From: Streptomyces sp. NBC_01260
Lineage (GTDB): Bacteria; Actinomycetota; Actinomycetes; Streptomycetales; Streptomycetaceae
Length of the DNA stretch: 64,000 bases
Direction of reading: 5' to 3'
Assembly: GCF_036226405.1 (NCBI RefSeq)
Contig: NZ_CP108464.1
Span: 2,728,001 to 2,792,000 of the forward strand
The translations under genes were made by a program, and so were the position numbers. Under the pieces are notes generated by a model, which searched no databases, was not told the origin of the DNA, and was given only the letters and a program-made list of their open reading frames with translations. Of the stretch, positions 1-9,882 are shown piece after piece (within the stretch, counting starts at the first letter, position 1; the number at the start of each line of letters is the position of its first letter).

Positions 1-823
1 GCTGCGAGGCGGGCACGTCGTCGACGAGGTCGAGGTTTCCGGCCGTCAGGTCGGTGTAGGCGGTGTTGTTGTCGGTGTAGACCTTGAGGTCGATGCCGCC
101 GTTCTGCGCCTTGTCGCCACCGGGGTACTTGTCCCACGTGCGCAGGCTCATGGAGGAGCCCTTGGTGTACTTGTCGATGGTGTACGGGCCGTTGCCGACC
201 GGCTTGGACACCCAGGCGGCGTGGTCGCTGAAAAAGGTCGTGGGCAACGGGGCGAAGGCGGGATAGCCGAGGGTGTCGGGCCAGAGGGAGAACTTCTGCG
301 ACAGCTTGACCGTGAAGGTCCTGTCGTTCACCAGCTTGAGGCCGGAGAGCGTGGCCGCGGAGGCCGTGCCGGTCGCGGGGTGGACCTTGTCGTATCCGTC
401 GATGTAACCGAAGAAGTAGGCGTTCTTCTGGTTGTTCTTCAGCAGGGCACCGTAGTTCCAGGCATCCACGAACGACTTCGCGGTGATCTTCTCGCCGTTG
501 CTGAAGGTCCAGCCGTCCTTCACGGTGACCGTGAAGTTCTGGTTGTCCTTGGAGTCGATCTTCTCGGCGAGCATGTTGGTGGCCTCGCCGGTCTTCGGGT
601 CGTACTTCTTGAGCCCCCGGAAGATCATGTCGAGGACCTTGCCGCCCTGCACCTCGTTGGTGTTGGCCGGCTCCAGCGGGTTCTGCGGGTCACCCCACGA
701 AGAACTCACAATCCCATTGGCGCCGCCGCCACCGCCACCGCCGCCCCCTCCACCGCAGGCTGTCGCCGCCAGAGCGACGGCGACCGCGCATGCGGCCCAC
801 TTGACCTGTGTGGCTCCGCGCAT
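1..823 (-). CDS. Oligopeptide-binding lipoprotein, ABC transporter family 5 (partial, C-terminus outside window)
   Basis: About 274 N-terminal residues of a peptide-binding protein that would capture extracellular oligopeptides for an Opp/Dpp importer. The ATG at 823 follows a strong GAGGAG site. The signal peptide starts MRGATQVKW and ends in the lipobox LAATAC, so Cys23 would be lipidated. Nine glycines follow the Cys, encoded by a GGN repeat prone to slippage. The mature part (NPLEPANT, then W-T-F-S-N-G-E-K-I-T) aligns along its length with the binding protein at 11930-13570, so the two are paralogues. No transporter genes follow in the window on this strand; it diverges from the bldK-like operon and may feed that or the second Opp system. 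The stop lies beyond position 1. Confidence 0.9.
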   Translation of the reverse strand, partial: MRGATQVKWAACAVAVALAATACGGGGGGGGGGGANGIVSSSWGDPQNPLEPANTNEVQGGKVLDMIFRGLKKYDPKTGEATNMLAEKIDSKDNQNFTVTVKDGWTFSNGEKITAKSFVDAWNYGALLKNNQKNAYFFGYIDGYDKVHPATGTASAATLSGLKLVNDRTFTVKLSQKFSLWPDTLGYPAFAPLPTTFFSDHAAWVSKPVGNGPYTIDKYTKGSSMSLRTWDKYPGGDKAQNGGIDLKVYTDNNTAYTDLTAGNLDLVDDVPASQ

Positions 824-1329
824 GGACTGCCTCCTCGTAGTGCTCCCTCTTACTTGAGGTCAAATATCACCTCATACCTGACCTTGCGCATATTTACTCC
901 CGCCATCCGGGCACGGCGGACGTCACCCGGATGCGACAGCGGCGCGCGGAACGGACGCTCTTGGCAGGCGCATGCCATACCCGCAGAGGGGGTCGAGGCG
1001 GCCTGACGGGCGGCGGAGCGATAACGGCAGCGCAACGAACGGGCATCAACCCGGCACCCCTCCGACCGGATGCACGAATTCCGAGACACGGCCGCCCGGA
1101 TATCGGACTCATTGACGGAATTTCGACGATTCACCAGGGAATCGCCCCTGGAACAGGTAAATAAACAGTAAAGACACGCCCTAAAATTGGTCATGCTCGA
1201 GTCAAGCTTCCAAAGAGCGGCTCAAGCCGGTCCGACATTCATTGACCCTGCATGAATTGCGTTGAAAAAGTCCGGGTAGCCCGTAGGTGTGCCCTGCGGA
1301 GTCCTTCGACCCTCCGGGCCAGGAGCACC
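824..1329. promoter_or_regulatory. Divergent intergenic region between peptide-binding protein and bldK-like operon
   Basis: No credible gene is seen in these 506 bases. They must hold the promoters of both flanking units. Visible structure: an inverted repeat TGAGGT-N8-ACCTCA (855-874) in the leader of the minus-strand gene; arms CATCCGGG (905-912) and CCCGGATG (926-933); a short hairpin CCAGGG...CCCTGG (1134-1151); and an AT-rich stretch around 1157-1195, the likeliest place for promoter elements in otherwise GC-rich DNA. No -35/-10 pair good enough to call was found. Confidence 0.5.
855..874. promoter_or_regulatory. Inverted repeat TGAGGT-N8-ACCTCA, candidate operator
   Basis: Perfect 6-bp arms separated by 8 AT-rich bases (caaatatc), 32 bases upstream of the lipoprotein start at 823. 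Its position in the untranslated leader or promoter fits a dimeric repressor site. The regulator is unknown. Confidence 0.4.
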
Positions 1330-2358
1330 ATGACGATTCCAACTTCGAACGCAGCAGCCCCTCTTGAGGCGGCCAACGCGAATCCGCAGAAGACGCCGGA
1401 CCCTTCGGCACTGAAGGGTGGCGCCGGGCGCTCCCCGGGCAAACTGGCCTGGCGGCGCTTCAAACGCGACCGGTCCGGCGTTATTTCGGCCTATGTGGTC
1501 ATCTTCTTCTTCCTGGTGGCCATCTGCGCGCCGCTGATCTCCAAGGTCTACGGCAAGGACCCGTACACCACTTACGGGCAGAACCAGGACGGCCTGCTCA
1601 ACGACTTCGGCTTTCCCATCAAGCCCAACGGCGGTATCAGCGGCGACTTCTGGTTCGGCATCGAGCCGCAACTGGGCCGTGACCTCTTCACGTTCCTCAC
1701 CTACGGCATCCGCAACTCGCTGTTCATCGCGGGCGTGACAACGCTCCTGGTGACCCTCCTCGGCATCGTGATCGGCGTGACCGCCGGCTACCTGGGCGGG
1801 AAGACCGACTACTTCATCGGCCGGGTCATCGACATCCTGCTGGCCTTTCCCTCGACGCTGTTCTTCATCGCGTTCTGGCCGGTGCTCATCTCGATCCTGG
1901 TCTCCCCCGAGGAGGCCACTCCCGTCTGGCTCACCGTCACGAGCCTCATCCTGGTGATGACGGCCTTCGGCTGGGCGTCCATCGCCCGCCTGCTGCGCGG
2001 CGAGGTTCTCGCCCTGCGTGAAAGGGAGTTCGTCGAGGCGGCCAAGGTGACCGGGGCCTCGCCGGCACGGATCATCTTCAAGGAACTGCTGCCCAACCTG
2101 TGGACACCGATCCTGATCCAGGCGACCCTCGCTCTCCCCATGTTCGTGAGCGCCGAAGCCGGACTCGCGTTCCTCGGGGTCGGACTGACCGCGAAGACAC
2201 CCGACTGGGGCGTGATGCTCCAACGCGGCGCCGACGTCTATCAGGACGACATCACCTTCATGCTCTTCCCGGGAGTCTCGATGGTGGTCTTCGTCCTCGC
2301 CTTCAACCTCCTCGGCGACTCGGTCCGAGACGCTCTCGACCCGAAGACCAAGCGCTGA
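1330..2358 (+). CDS. bldKA: Oligopeptide ABC transporter permease, DppC/OppC type (BldKA-like)
   Basis: 342-residue inner-membrane permease of a peptide importer. The ATG at 1330 follows AGGAGC. A cytoplasmic N-terminus of about 50 residues (KLAWRRFKRDRSGVISAYVV) is the usual OppC N-terminal domain, followed by about six membrane segments. The EAA loop that contacts the ATPases is visible as EFVEAAKVTGASPARIIFKE near residue 240. First gene of a same-strand run permease, binding protein, permease, ATPase, ATPase (1330-7462). This order, with a permease ahead of the binding protein, is that of the Streptomyces bldK operon, needed for aerial mycelium formation. The gene name is inferred from order and family, not from an alignment. 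Confidence 0.8.
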   Translation: MTIPTSNAAAPLEAANANPQKTPDPSALKGGAGRSPGKLAWRRFKRDRSGVISAYVVIFFFLVAICAPLISKVYGKDPYTTYGQNQDGLLNDFGFPIKPNGGISGDFWFGIEPQLGRDLFTFLTYGIRNSLFIAGVTTLLVTLLGIVIGVTAGYLGGKTDYFIGRVIDILLAFPSTLFFIAFWPVLISILVSPEEATPVWLTVTSLILVMTAFGWASIARLLRGEVLALREREFVEAAKVTGASPARIIFKELLPNLWTPILIQATLALPMFVSAEAGLAFLGVGLTAKTPDWGVMLQRGADVYQDDITFMLFPGVSMVVFVLAFNLLGDSVRDALDPKTKR

Positions 2359-2432
2359 CAGTTCCGCCCCCGGACCGGAGCGACGGGGCTCCGCCGGATC
2401 ATTCGACTCCTCACCGACCAGGGCAGGTTGCC

Positions 2433-4220
2433 ATGTCTCTCTCCCGCAGAAACTTCGTCATCGCCACCTCCGTCGCGGCAGGCGGCTCGCTCGTCCTCTC
2501 CGCGTGCAGCAGCGGCGACTCGGGCGGCGGCGGTGGCAAGGGATCACCGGACGCCGGCGCCACCGAGTACACCGCTGCCACCGTCAAGATCGGCACCAAG
2601 GAGGACTCGCAGGGCCCCGCCCCGGAGATCCCCGGCGCCAAGAAGGGCGGGACGATCTACGGCGTCTCCGAGGACGACTTCTCCCACCTCGACCCGCAGC
2701 GGATCTACTTCGCGTTCAACTCCAGCGGCGCCCTGATGTTCGCCCGCAGCCTCACCGGCTACAAGATCGACGACAAGGGCGCGATGACCCTCGTCGGCGA
2801 CCTGGCCACCGACGTCGGCACGCCGTCCGCCGACAACAAGACCTGGACCTTCACGCTGAAGGACGGTCTCAAGTGGCAGGACGGCAGCGAGCTGACCGTC
2901 GAGGACGTCCGCCACGGCATCGAGCGGGCCTGGGCGCCGTTCATCACCGAGGGCGCCGCCTACGTGCAGCAGGCGCTCACCGGCAAGGGCGACTGGCGCA
3001 AGGGCTACGAGGGTCCGTACAAGGGCAAGCACCTCGACTCGCTGGTCATCGACAAGGCCAAGAAGACGATCACCTTCAAGCTGGCCGAGCCCCGCCCGGA
3101 CTTCAACTTCACCCTGGCCATGAGTTCCTACGCGGCCACGCCGGTGAAGCTGGACACCAAGGAGAAATACGACAAGCAGCCCGTCTCCTGCGGTCCGTAC
3201 ATCGTCAAGCACCGCACCATCGACAAGTCGATGACGCTGACGCGCAACAAGCACTGGGACCCGGCGACGGACCCGATCCGCAACGCCTACCCGGACACCT
3301 TCGAGTTCGAGTTCGGGCCCACCTCGCTGGAGTCCGCGGACCGCTTCATCGCGGACCAGGGCAAGGACCAGCAGATGGTCTCCATCTACAAGGCCGTGCC
3401 GGCCGAGCGCATGCAGAAGGTGCTCACCGATCCCGAGCTGAAGAAGCGCACCTTCAACGGCCTGCTCACCGGCACGTACTACTACGCGATCAACTGCAAG
3501 CGCATCACGGACGTCGAGGTGCGCAAGGCGCTCAACACCGCCTGGCCGCTGGAGCAGATCCGCAAGATCTACGGCGGACCGTCCGCGGGCGACTACGCGA
3601 CCACCATCCTCAGCCCCGACATCCTGGGCCGCAAGGAGTTCGACTTCTACGGCAAGCTGAAGACGCCCAAGGGTGACGCCGAGGCGGCCAAGGCGATCCT
3701 CAAGAAGGCCGGCAAGCTCGGCCAGAAGATCGTCTACACCTACCCGCAGAGCCCCACCTACGACAAGACGGCCGTCGTCGTCGAGAACGCGCTCAAGGCC
3801 GCGGGCTTCAAGCCGGTCATCAAGCCCGTCGACTCGACCTCGTACTACGACCAGATCCAGCAGGTCGACAACAGCTTCGACGTCATGTGGTTCGGCTGGT
3901 CCCCGGACTGGCCGACGGCCTACACGATGATCCAGCCGCTCTTCGACAGCGCCAACGTCGGCAACGGCCAGAACAACGTCTCCCAGGTCAAGGTCGACTG
4001 GATCGACGCGGCCATCAAGAAGAACGTCGTCATCGCCGACCAGAAGAAGGCCGGCGACGCCTGGACCGCGCTGGACAAGAAGATCATGGACGAGGTCGTC
4101 CCGGTCATCCCGGAGACCTTCCAGCGCCGCTTCTACCTGTTCGGCTCCAAGGTCGGCGGCGCCATGATGGACCCGCAGTTCTCCGCGACGCTGCTCTACA
4201 AGACGTACGTCAAGGCCTGA
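2433..4220 (+). CDS. bldKB: Oligopeptide-binding lipoprotein, SBP family 5 (BldKB-like)
   Basis: 595-residue extracellular binding protein. The N-terminus MSLSRRNFVIATSVAAGG has a twin-arginine motif and then a lipobox (VLSAC, Cys25), so it looks like a Tat-exported lipoprotein, followed by a Gly/Ser linker. The rest is a family 5 binding fold (GVSEDDFSHLDPQRI, TWTFTLKDGLKWQDGSELT, SCGPYIV). It is embedded between two permeases as in bldK, where BldKB is the receptor for an extracellular oligopeptide signal. No strong ribosome site is seen (GCAGG, about 6 bases upstream). Length is close to the roughly 600 residues I recall for BldKB. The symbol rests on synteny and architecture; a nutritional peptide receptor is the alternative. 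Confidence 0.85.
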   Translation: MSLSRRNFVIATSVAAGGSLVLSACSSGDSGGGGGKGSPDAGATEYTAATVKIGTKEDSQGPAPEIPGAKKGGTIYGVSEDDFSHLDPQRIYFAFNSSGALMFARSLTGYKIDDKGAMTLVGDLATDVGTPSADNKTWTFTLKDGLKWQDGSELTVEDVRHGIERAWAPFITEGAAYVQQALTGKGDWRKGYEGPYKGKHLDSLVIDKAKKTITFKLAEPRPDFNFTLAMSSYAATPVKLDTKEKYDKQPVSCGPYIVKHRTIDKSMTLTRNKHWDPATDPIRNAYPDTFEFEFGPTSLESADRFIADQGKDQQMVSIYKAVPAERMQKVLTDPELKKRTFNGLLTGTYYYAINCKRITDVEVRKALNTAWPLEQIRKIYGGPSAGDYATTILSPDILGRKEFDFYGKLKTPKGDAEAAKAILKKAGKLGQKIVYTYPQSPTYDKTAVVVENALKAAGFKPVIKPVDSTSYYDQIQQVDNSFDVMWFGWSPDWPTAYTMIQPLFDSANVGNGQNNVSQVKVDWIDAAIKKNVVIADQKKAGDAWTALDKKIMDEVVPVIPETFQRRFYLFGSKVGGAMMDPQFSATLLYKTYVKA

Positions 4221-4311
4221 CGAACGGCCCCCCGGGGCGCGGGCGGCTCTCGGTCCGAGAGCCGCCCGCGCCCCTCCTCCCCCTCGGCATCCGTCAGGAA
4301 AACCCACTGCC

Positions 4312-5292
4312 ATGCTGCGCTTTCTTCTCCGCCGTACTCTCGGCGCCGCGGTCATCCTGCTGATCATCAGCGCCCTGGTCTTCTACCTCTTCTACGCCGC
4401 CCCGCGCGACCCCGCCCGGGTGGCCTGCGGCAAGGTCTGCACACCTGAGACACTCGCGCTGGTGCGGCACAACCTGGGGATCGCCGACCCGATACCGGTG
4501 CAGTACTGGCACTGGCTGCAAGGGATCTTCGTCGGGCGTGACTACGCGTCCTACGGGCACTGTCCGGCCCCCTGCCTGGGGTACTCGTTCATCAACCGCG
4601 AGCCCGTCTTCGGCACGATCATCGACCGCTTCCCGACCACCCTCTCGCTCTCCGTCGGCAGCGCCTTCGTGTTCGTCATCTTCGGTGTCGGCGCCGGCAT
4701 GCTCGCGGCCGTCAAGCAGGGCAAGCCGCTCGACAAGGTCGCGTCCTCCGCCTCGCTGGTCGCCTCCTCGATGCAGATCTACATCGTCGGTGTGCTGGCC
4801 ATGTACTTCCTCACCGACCAGTGGCACCTGCTGGACCGGCCCAGCTACACGCCGCTGACCGACAACCCCGGTGCCTGGTTCTCGGGGCTCCTGCTGCCCT
4901 GGCTGGTCCTCTCCGTCATCTTCACGGCCAACTACACCCGTATGTCCCGCTCCCAGCTGGTGGAGTCGCTGAGCGAGGACTACGTCCGGACGGCACGCGC
5001 CAAGGGCCTCTCCCGGCGGACGGTGTTCTTCAGATTCGCCTGGCGCGGGGCCATGGGGCCCATCGTCACCATCTTCGGCCTGGACCTCGGTGTGCTCCTC
5101 GGCGGCGCGATCATCACGGAGAAGGTCTTCAGCCTCCAGGGCATCGGCACCCTCTCGGTCAAGGCCGTGTCGACCAACGACCTCCCCACGCTCCTCGGCG
5201 TGATGATGGTGGCCGCGGTCGCGATCGTGCTCCTCAACATCGTCGTGGACGCCGTCTACGCCCTCATCGACCCACGCGTCCGCCTCGCCTAG
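4312..5292 (+). CDS. bldKC: Oligopeptide ABC transporter permease, DppB/OppB type (BldKC-like)
   Basis: 326-residue membrane protein starting MLRFLLRRTLGAAVILLIIS, the standard OppB first helix. About six membrane segments follow. The EAA loop is EDYVRTARAKGLSRRTVFFR near residue 225, and the end is the family-typical VDAVYALIDPRVRLA. A Cys-containing external loop (VACGKVCTPETLAL and later GHCPAPCLG) is unusual: four cysteines that could form disulfides outside the cell. It would pair with the permease at 1330 to form the channel. The next gene starts 12 bases downstream. Confidence 0.85.
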   Translation: MLRFLLRRTLGAAVILLIISALVFYLFYAAPRDPARVACGKVCTPETLALVRHNLGIADPIPVQYWHWLQGIFVGRDYASYGHCPAPCLGYSFINREPVFGTIIDRFPTTLSLSVGSAFVFVIFGVGAGMLAAVKQGKPLDKVASSASLVASSMQIYIVGVLAMYFLTDQWHLLDRPSYTPLTDNPGAWFSGLLLPWLVLSVIFTANYTRMSRSQLVESLSEDYVRTARAKGLSRRTVFFRFAWRGAMGPIVTIFGLDLGVLLGGAIITEKVFSLQGIGTLSVKAVSTNDLPTLLGVMMVAAVAIVLLNIVVDAVYALIDPRVRLA

Positions 5293-5303
5293 GGAGAGAT
5301 CCA

Positions 5304-6329
5304 GTGAGCACCCCCTTCCTCTCCGTACGCGATCTGCGCGTGCACTTCTCCACCGAAGACGGCATGGTCAAGGCCGTCGACGGGCTGTCCTTCGACGTCG
5401 AGCACGGCAAGACCCTCGGCATCGTCGGTGAGTCCGGCTCCGGCAAGTCCGTCACCAACCTCTCGATCCTCGGTCTGCACCACCCGGACCACACCGAGAT
5501 CGAGGGCGAGATCCTGCTCGACGGGCAGGACCTGCTGGCCGCCTCCGAGCGGGAGCTGGAGCGTCTGCGCGGCAACAAGATGGCCATGATCTTCCAGGAC
5601 GCGCTGGCCTCCCTCTCGCCGTACCACACCATCGGCAAGCAGATCGGTGAGACGTACCGCAAGCACACCGGGGCGTCCAAGCGCGAGGCGCGGGCGCGGG
5701 CCGTGGAGATGCTCACCAAGGTCGGCATCCCGCAGCCGAACCTGCGCGTCGACGACTACCCGCACCAGTTCTCCGGCGGTATGCGCCAGCGCGCGATGAT
5801 CGCCATGGCGCTGGTGTGCAACCCCGCGCTGCTGGTGGCGGACGAGCCGACGACGGCCCTGGACGTCACCGTGCAGGCCCAGATCATGGACCTGCTCAAG
5901 GACCTCCAGCAGGAGACCGGCACCTCCATCATCTTCATCACCCACGACCTCGGCGTCATCGCCGACATCGCGGACGACGTGCTGGTGATGTACGGCGGCC
6001 GGTGCGTGGAGCGCGGCACGAAGAAGGAGGTGCTGCGGGCGCCCCAGCACCCGTACACCTGGGGCCTGCTGGGGTCGATGCCGACCCTGGAGGGGCCGGT
6101 GGACGTACCGCTGTCGCCGATCCCCGGATCGCCGCCCAGCCTCCTCAACCCGCCGACCGGCTGCCGCTTCCACCCGCGGTGCTCGTTCACCGAGCGGGTC
6201 GGCGGCAACCGCTGCTCGACCGAGCAGCCTCCGCTGGAGCTGACCGCCGGTCGCGGGGCCGCCTGCCACCTGACGCCCGAACAGCGCGTGGAGTTCTTCG
6301 CGGACTTCGCCGGCGCCCGGACCAACTGA
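5304..6329 (+). CDS. bldKD: Oligopeptide ABC transporter ATPase, OppD type (BldKD-like)
   Basis: 341 residues, GTG start after AGGGAGAG. Walker A is GESGSGKS (42-49), the signature is FSGGM (156-160), Walker B is LLVADE (176-181) and the H-loop His is about 214. The C-terminal Opp/Dpp extension carries GCRFHPRC, a further Cys (NRC) and ACHL; such cysteine sets bind a 4Fe-4S cluster in studied OppD/DppD proteins. It energises import as a heterodimer with the next gene product. Confidence 0.88.
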   Translation: MSTPFLSVRDLRVHFSTEDGMVKAVDGLSFDVEHGKTLGIVGESGSGKSVTNLSILGLHHPDHTEIEGEILLDGQDLLAASERELERLRGNKMAMIFQDALASLSPYHTIGKQIGETYRKHTGASKREARARAVEMLTKVGIPQPNLRVDDYPHQFSGGMRQRAMIAMALVCNPALLVADEPTTALDVTVQAQIMDLLKDLQQETGTSIIFITHDLGVIADIADDVLVMYGGRCVERGTKKEVLRAPQHPYTWGLLGSMPTLEGPVDVPLSPIPGSPPSLLNPPTGCRFHPRCSFTERVGGNRCSTEQPPLELTAGRGAACHLTPEQRVEFFADFAGARTN

Positions 6330-6355
6330 CGTACAAGAGACGGGACTTCCCTCCT

Positions 6356-7462
<1,107 letters not shown>

Positions 7463-7484
7463 CGCCCCTCGCCGTGGCCCCGGA

Positions 7485-7534
7485 GGAGCCCCGTGGACGA
7501 CGGACCCGACCGGTCCGTCCGTCCACGGGGCTCC
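7485..7534 (+). terminator. Stem-loop terminator after bldK-like operon
   Basis: GGAGCCCCGTGGACG and its complement form a stem of about 22 bp with a single bulge around 7500-7520, 23 bases after the last stop of the operon. There is no long U-run, as is usual in Streptomyces. Confidence 0.75.
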
Positions 7535-7607
7535 TGCGGCCCAGGGAACCGAGCACGTCGGCCCATTGACCCGAGCCACCTGCGCGCCCGGTTTCCGGGA
7601 TACGGGA

Positions 7608-7641
7608 AAGGCGCCCGGAACCGATCGGTTCCGGGCGCCTT
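7608..7641. terminator. Perfect 34-base palindromic hairpin between convergent operons
   Basis: A 15-bp perfect stem (AAGGCGCCCGGAACC) with loop GATC, flanked by A's on the left and T's on the right. Its symmetry and location 30 bases from the end of the minus-strand operon suggest a bidirectional terminator. Confidence 0.8.
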
Positions 7642-7671
7642 CTGCTGCCCTGGCGGGCGGTGGGACGACGG

Positions 7672-8820
7672 TTACGAGGCCGCCGCGCCGACCACGTCCT
7701 TCTCCTCCGCGAAGTGGCACGCCGACTCGTGGGCGGCCGGCGTCGTCGAGGTCTTGAAGCGCTCGGGGATGGCCAGCAGCGGCATCTCCTCGGCGCACTT
7801 GGCCTCGGCCTTCCAGCAGCGGGTGCGGAAGCGGCAGCCCGACGGCGGGTTGGCCGGGGACGGGACGTCTCCGGAGAGGATGATCCGCTCGCGGCCCTCA
7901 CGGGCCTCCGGGTCCGGAACCGGGACCGCCGACAGCAGCGCCTGGGTGTAGGGGTGCGTCGGGTGGTCGTAGATCTGCGTGTCCGTACCGATCTCGGCCA
8001 TCTTGCCGAGGTACATGACGCCGACCCGGTCGGAGATGTGCCGGACGATCGACAGGTCGTGCGCGATGAAGAGGTAGGAGAGGTTGAACTCGTCCTGGAG
8101 CTTCTCCATCAGGTTGATGACCTGTGCCTGCACCGACACGTCGAGCGCGGAGACCGGCTCGTCGCAGATGATGATCTCGGGGTTGAGCGCGAGGCCGCGG
8201 GCGATGCCGATGCGCTGGCGCTGTCCGCCGGAGAACTGGTGCGGATAGCGGTTGATGTACTCCGGGTTGAGACCGACGACGTCCAGGAGCTCCTGGACCT
8301 TGCGCCGGCGGTCACCCTTGGGGGCCACCTCGGGGTGGATCTCGTACGGCTCCCCGATGATGTCACCCACCGTCATACGCGGGTTCAGCGAGGTGTACGG
8401 GTCCTGGAACACCATCTGGATGTTCCGGCGCACGGCCTTCAGGGCACGGCCGGACAGCTTGGTGATGTCCTGGCCCTTGTAGAAGACCTCGCCCGCGGTG
8501 GCCTGCTCCAGCGTCATCAGGAGCTTGGCGACGGTGGACTTGCCACAGCCGGACTCGCCCACGATGCCGAGCGTCTCGCCCGCGTAGAGATCGAACGAGA
8601 TCCCGTCCACGGCCTTGACCGCGCCGACCTGCTTCTTGAACAGGATGCCCTGGGTCAGCGGGAAGTGCTTGACCAGGTTGCGGACCTGGAGGATCGGCTC
8701 GCCCTGCGACACGGGTGCCTCGATGGCGGCTACGGCCTCCGCCTCGGTGCTCGCGTCGACCGTCTCCACCTCGGAGACGTTCGGGGTGGCGTCCACGGGC
8801 TCCTTGTTGATGTCAGCCAT
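7672..8820 (-). CDS. oppF: Oligopeptide ABC transporter ATPase, OppF type
   Basis: 382 residues. A 60-residue acidic/Ala-rich leader (ADINKEPVDATPN...) precedes the ATPase core starting ILQVRNLVKHFPL. GESGCGKST, FSGGQRQRIG and IIICDEP are present. The C-terminal domain carries GCRFRTRCWKAEAKC and ACHF. Its ATG lies inside the last codons of the oppD-like gene (8-base overlap), so the two are translationally coupled. Last gene of the second Opp operon. Confidence 0.88.
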   Translation of the reverse strand: MADINKEPVDATPNVSEVETVDASTEAEAVAAIEAPVSQGEPILQVRNLVKHFPLTQGILFKKQVGAVKAVDGISFDLYAGETLGIVGESGCGKSTVAKLLMTLEQATAGEVFYKGQDITKLSGRALKAVRRNIQMVFQDPYTSLNPRMTVGDIIGEPYEIHPEVAPKGDRRRKVQELLDVVGLNPEYINRYPHQFSGGQRQRIGIARGLALNPEIIICDEPVSALDVSVQAQVINLMEKLQDEFNLSYLFIAHDLSIVRHISDRVGVMYLGKMAEIGTDTQIYDHPTHPYTQALLSAVPVPDPEAREGRERIILSGDVPSPANPPSGCRFRTRCWKAEAKCAEEMPLLAIPERFKTSTTPAAHESACHFAEEKDVVGAAAS

Positions 8821-9871
8821 GGATCGTCTCCTTCCAGAAGTGGCAGGCGCTGCCGCGTCCGACCAGTTCGGCGCCGTCCTGCTCGGTCACCGGGCGCAGG
8901 GCCGGGATGTCCGTACGGCAGATGTCCTGCGCCATCGTGCAGCGCGGGTTGAAGGCGCAGCCCGAGGGCACGTGGAGCAGGTTGGGCGGCAGGCCCTTGA
9001 TCGCGAAGAGCTCCTGGCCCTTCTGGTCCAGGCGCGGGATCGATTCCAGCAGCCCCTTGGTGTAGGGGTGCGCCGGCCGCTTGTAGATCTCGTGGACCGG
9101 GGCGGTCTCGACGATCCGGCCCGCGTACATCACGGCGATCTTGTCCGCGACGTCGGCGACGACGCCGAGGTCGTGGGTGATCAGGATCAGGCCCATGTTG
9201 TACTCGCGCTGGAGCTCCGCGAGGAGGTCCATGACCTGGGCCTGGACCGTCACGTCGAGCGCGGTGGTCGGCTCGTCCGCGATGATCAGGTCCGGTTCCA
9301 GGGCCAGCGCCATGGCGATCATGATGCGCTGACGCATACCGCCGGAGAACTGGTGCGGGTAGTCGCTCACCCGGGCCGCGGCGGCCGGGATCTTGACCTG
9401 GTCCATCAGCTCGATGGCCTTGGCCTTGGCTTCCTTCTTGGACAGGCCCTGGTGGACCCGGAACATCTCGCCGAGCTGGTAGCCGACGGTGAGGACCGGG
9501 TTCAGCGAGGAGAGCGCGTCCTGGAAGATCATCGCGATCTTCCTGCCGCGGATCTGCCGGCGCTCCTCGTTGGACATCTTCAACATGTCCTGGCCGCGGA
9601 AGAGGATCTCACCCTGCGGGATCCTGCCGGGCGGCATGTCCAGGATGCCCATGATGGCCTGGGCCGTCACGGACTTGCCGGAGCCCGACTCGCCGAGCAC
9701 GGCGAGGGTCTCCCCGGCGTTCACGTTGTAGTTGACACCGTTGACGGCCTTGGCCACACCGTCACGGGTGTGGAACTCCACGTGCAGGTCACGGACTTCG
9801 AGCAACGGGCCGACATGGTCGTCACCCGAGCGCGGGGACGGGACTTCGGCGGTCTTGTCGATGGTGGTCAC
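8813..9871 (-). CDS. oppD: Oligopeptide ABC transporter ATPase, OppD type
   Basis: 352 residues. Contains GESGSGKSVT, FSGGMRQRIM and LIIADEPTTALD, and a C-terminal Cys set (GCAFNPRC, DIC, ACHF). I place the start at the GTG at 9871, which has an ideal AAGGAGG six bases upstream; an in-frame GTG at 9877 overlaps that ribosome site and is less likely. It lies 11 bases downstream of the permease gene. Confidence 0.86.
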   Translation of the reverse strand: MTTIDKTAEVPSPRSGDDHVGPLLEVRDLHVEFHTRDGVAKAVNGVNYNVNAGETLAVLGESGSGKSVTAQAIMGILDMPPGRIPQGEILFRGQDMLKMSNEERRQIRGRKIAMIFQDALSSLNPVLTVGYQLGEMFRVHQGLSKKEAKAKAIELMDQVKIPAAAARVSDYPHQFSGGMRQRIMIAMALALEPDLIIADEPTTALDVTVQAQVMDLLAELQREYNMGLILITHDLGVVADVADKIAVMYAGRIVETAPVHEIYKRPAHPYTKGLLESIPRLDQKGQELFAIKGLPPNLLHVPSGCAFNPRCTMAQDICRTDIPALRPVTEQDGAELVGRGSACHFWKETIHG

Positions 9872-9882
9872 GTTCACCCTCC

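Noticed and set aside
221..1006. Long open frames opposite the peptide-receptor genes and opposite most other genes
   Set aside because: They are antisense shadows caused by high GC: composition is Arg/Gly/Asp/Val-rich, with no domains or ribosome sites.
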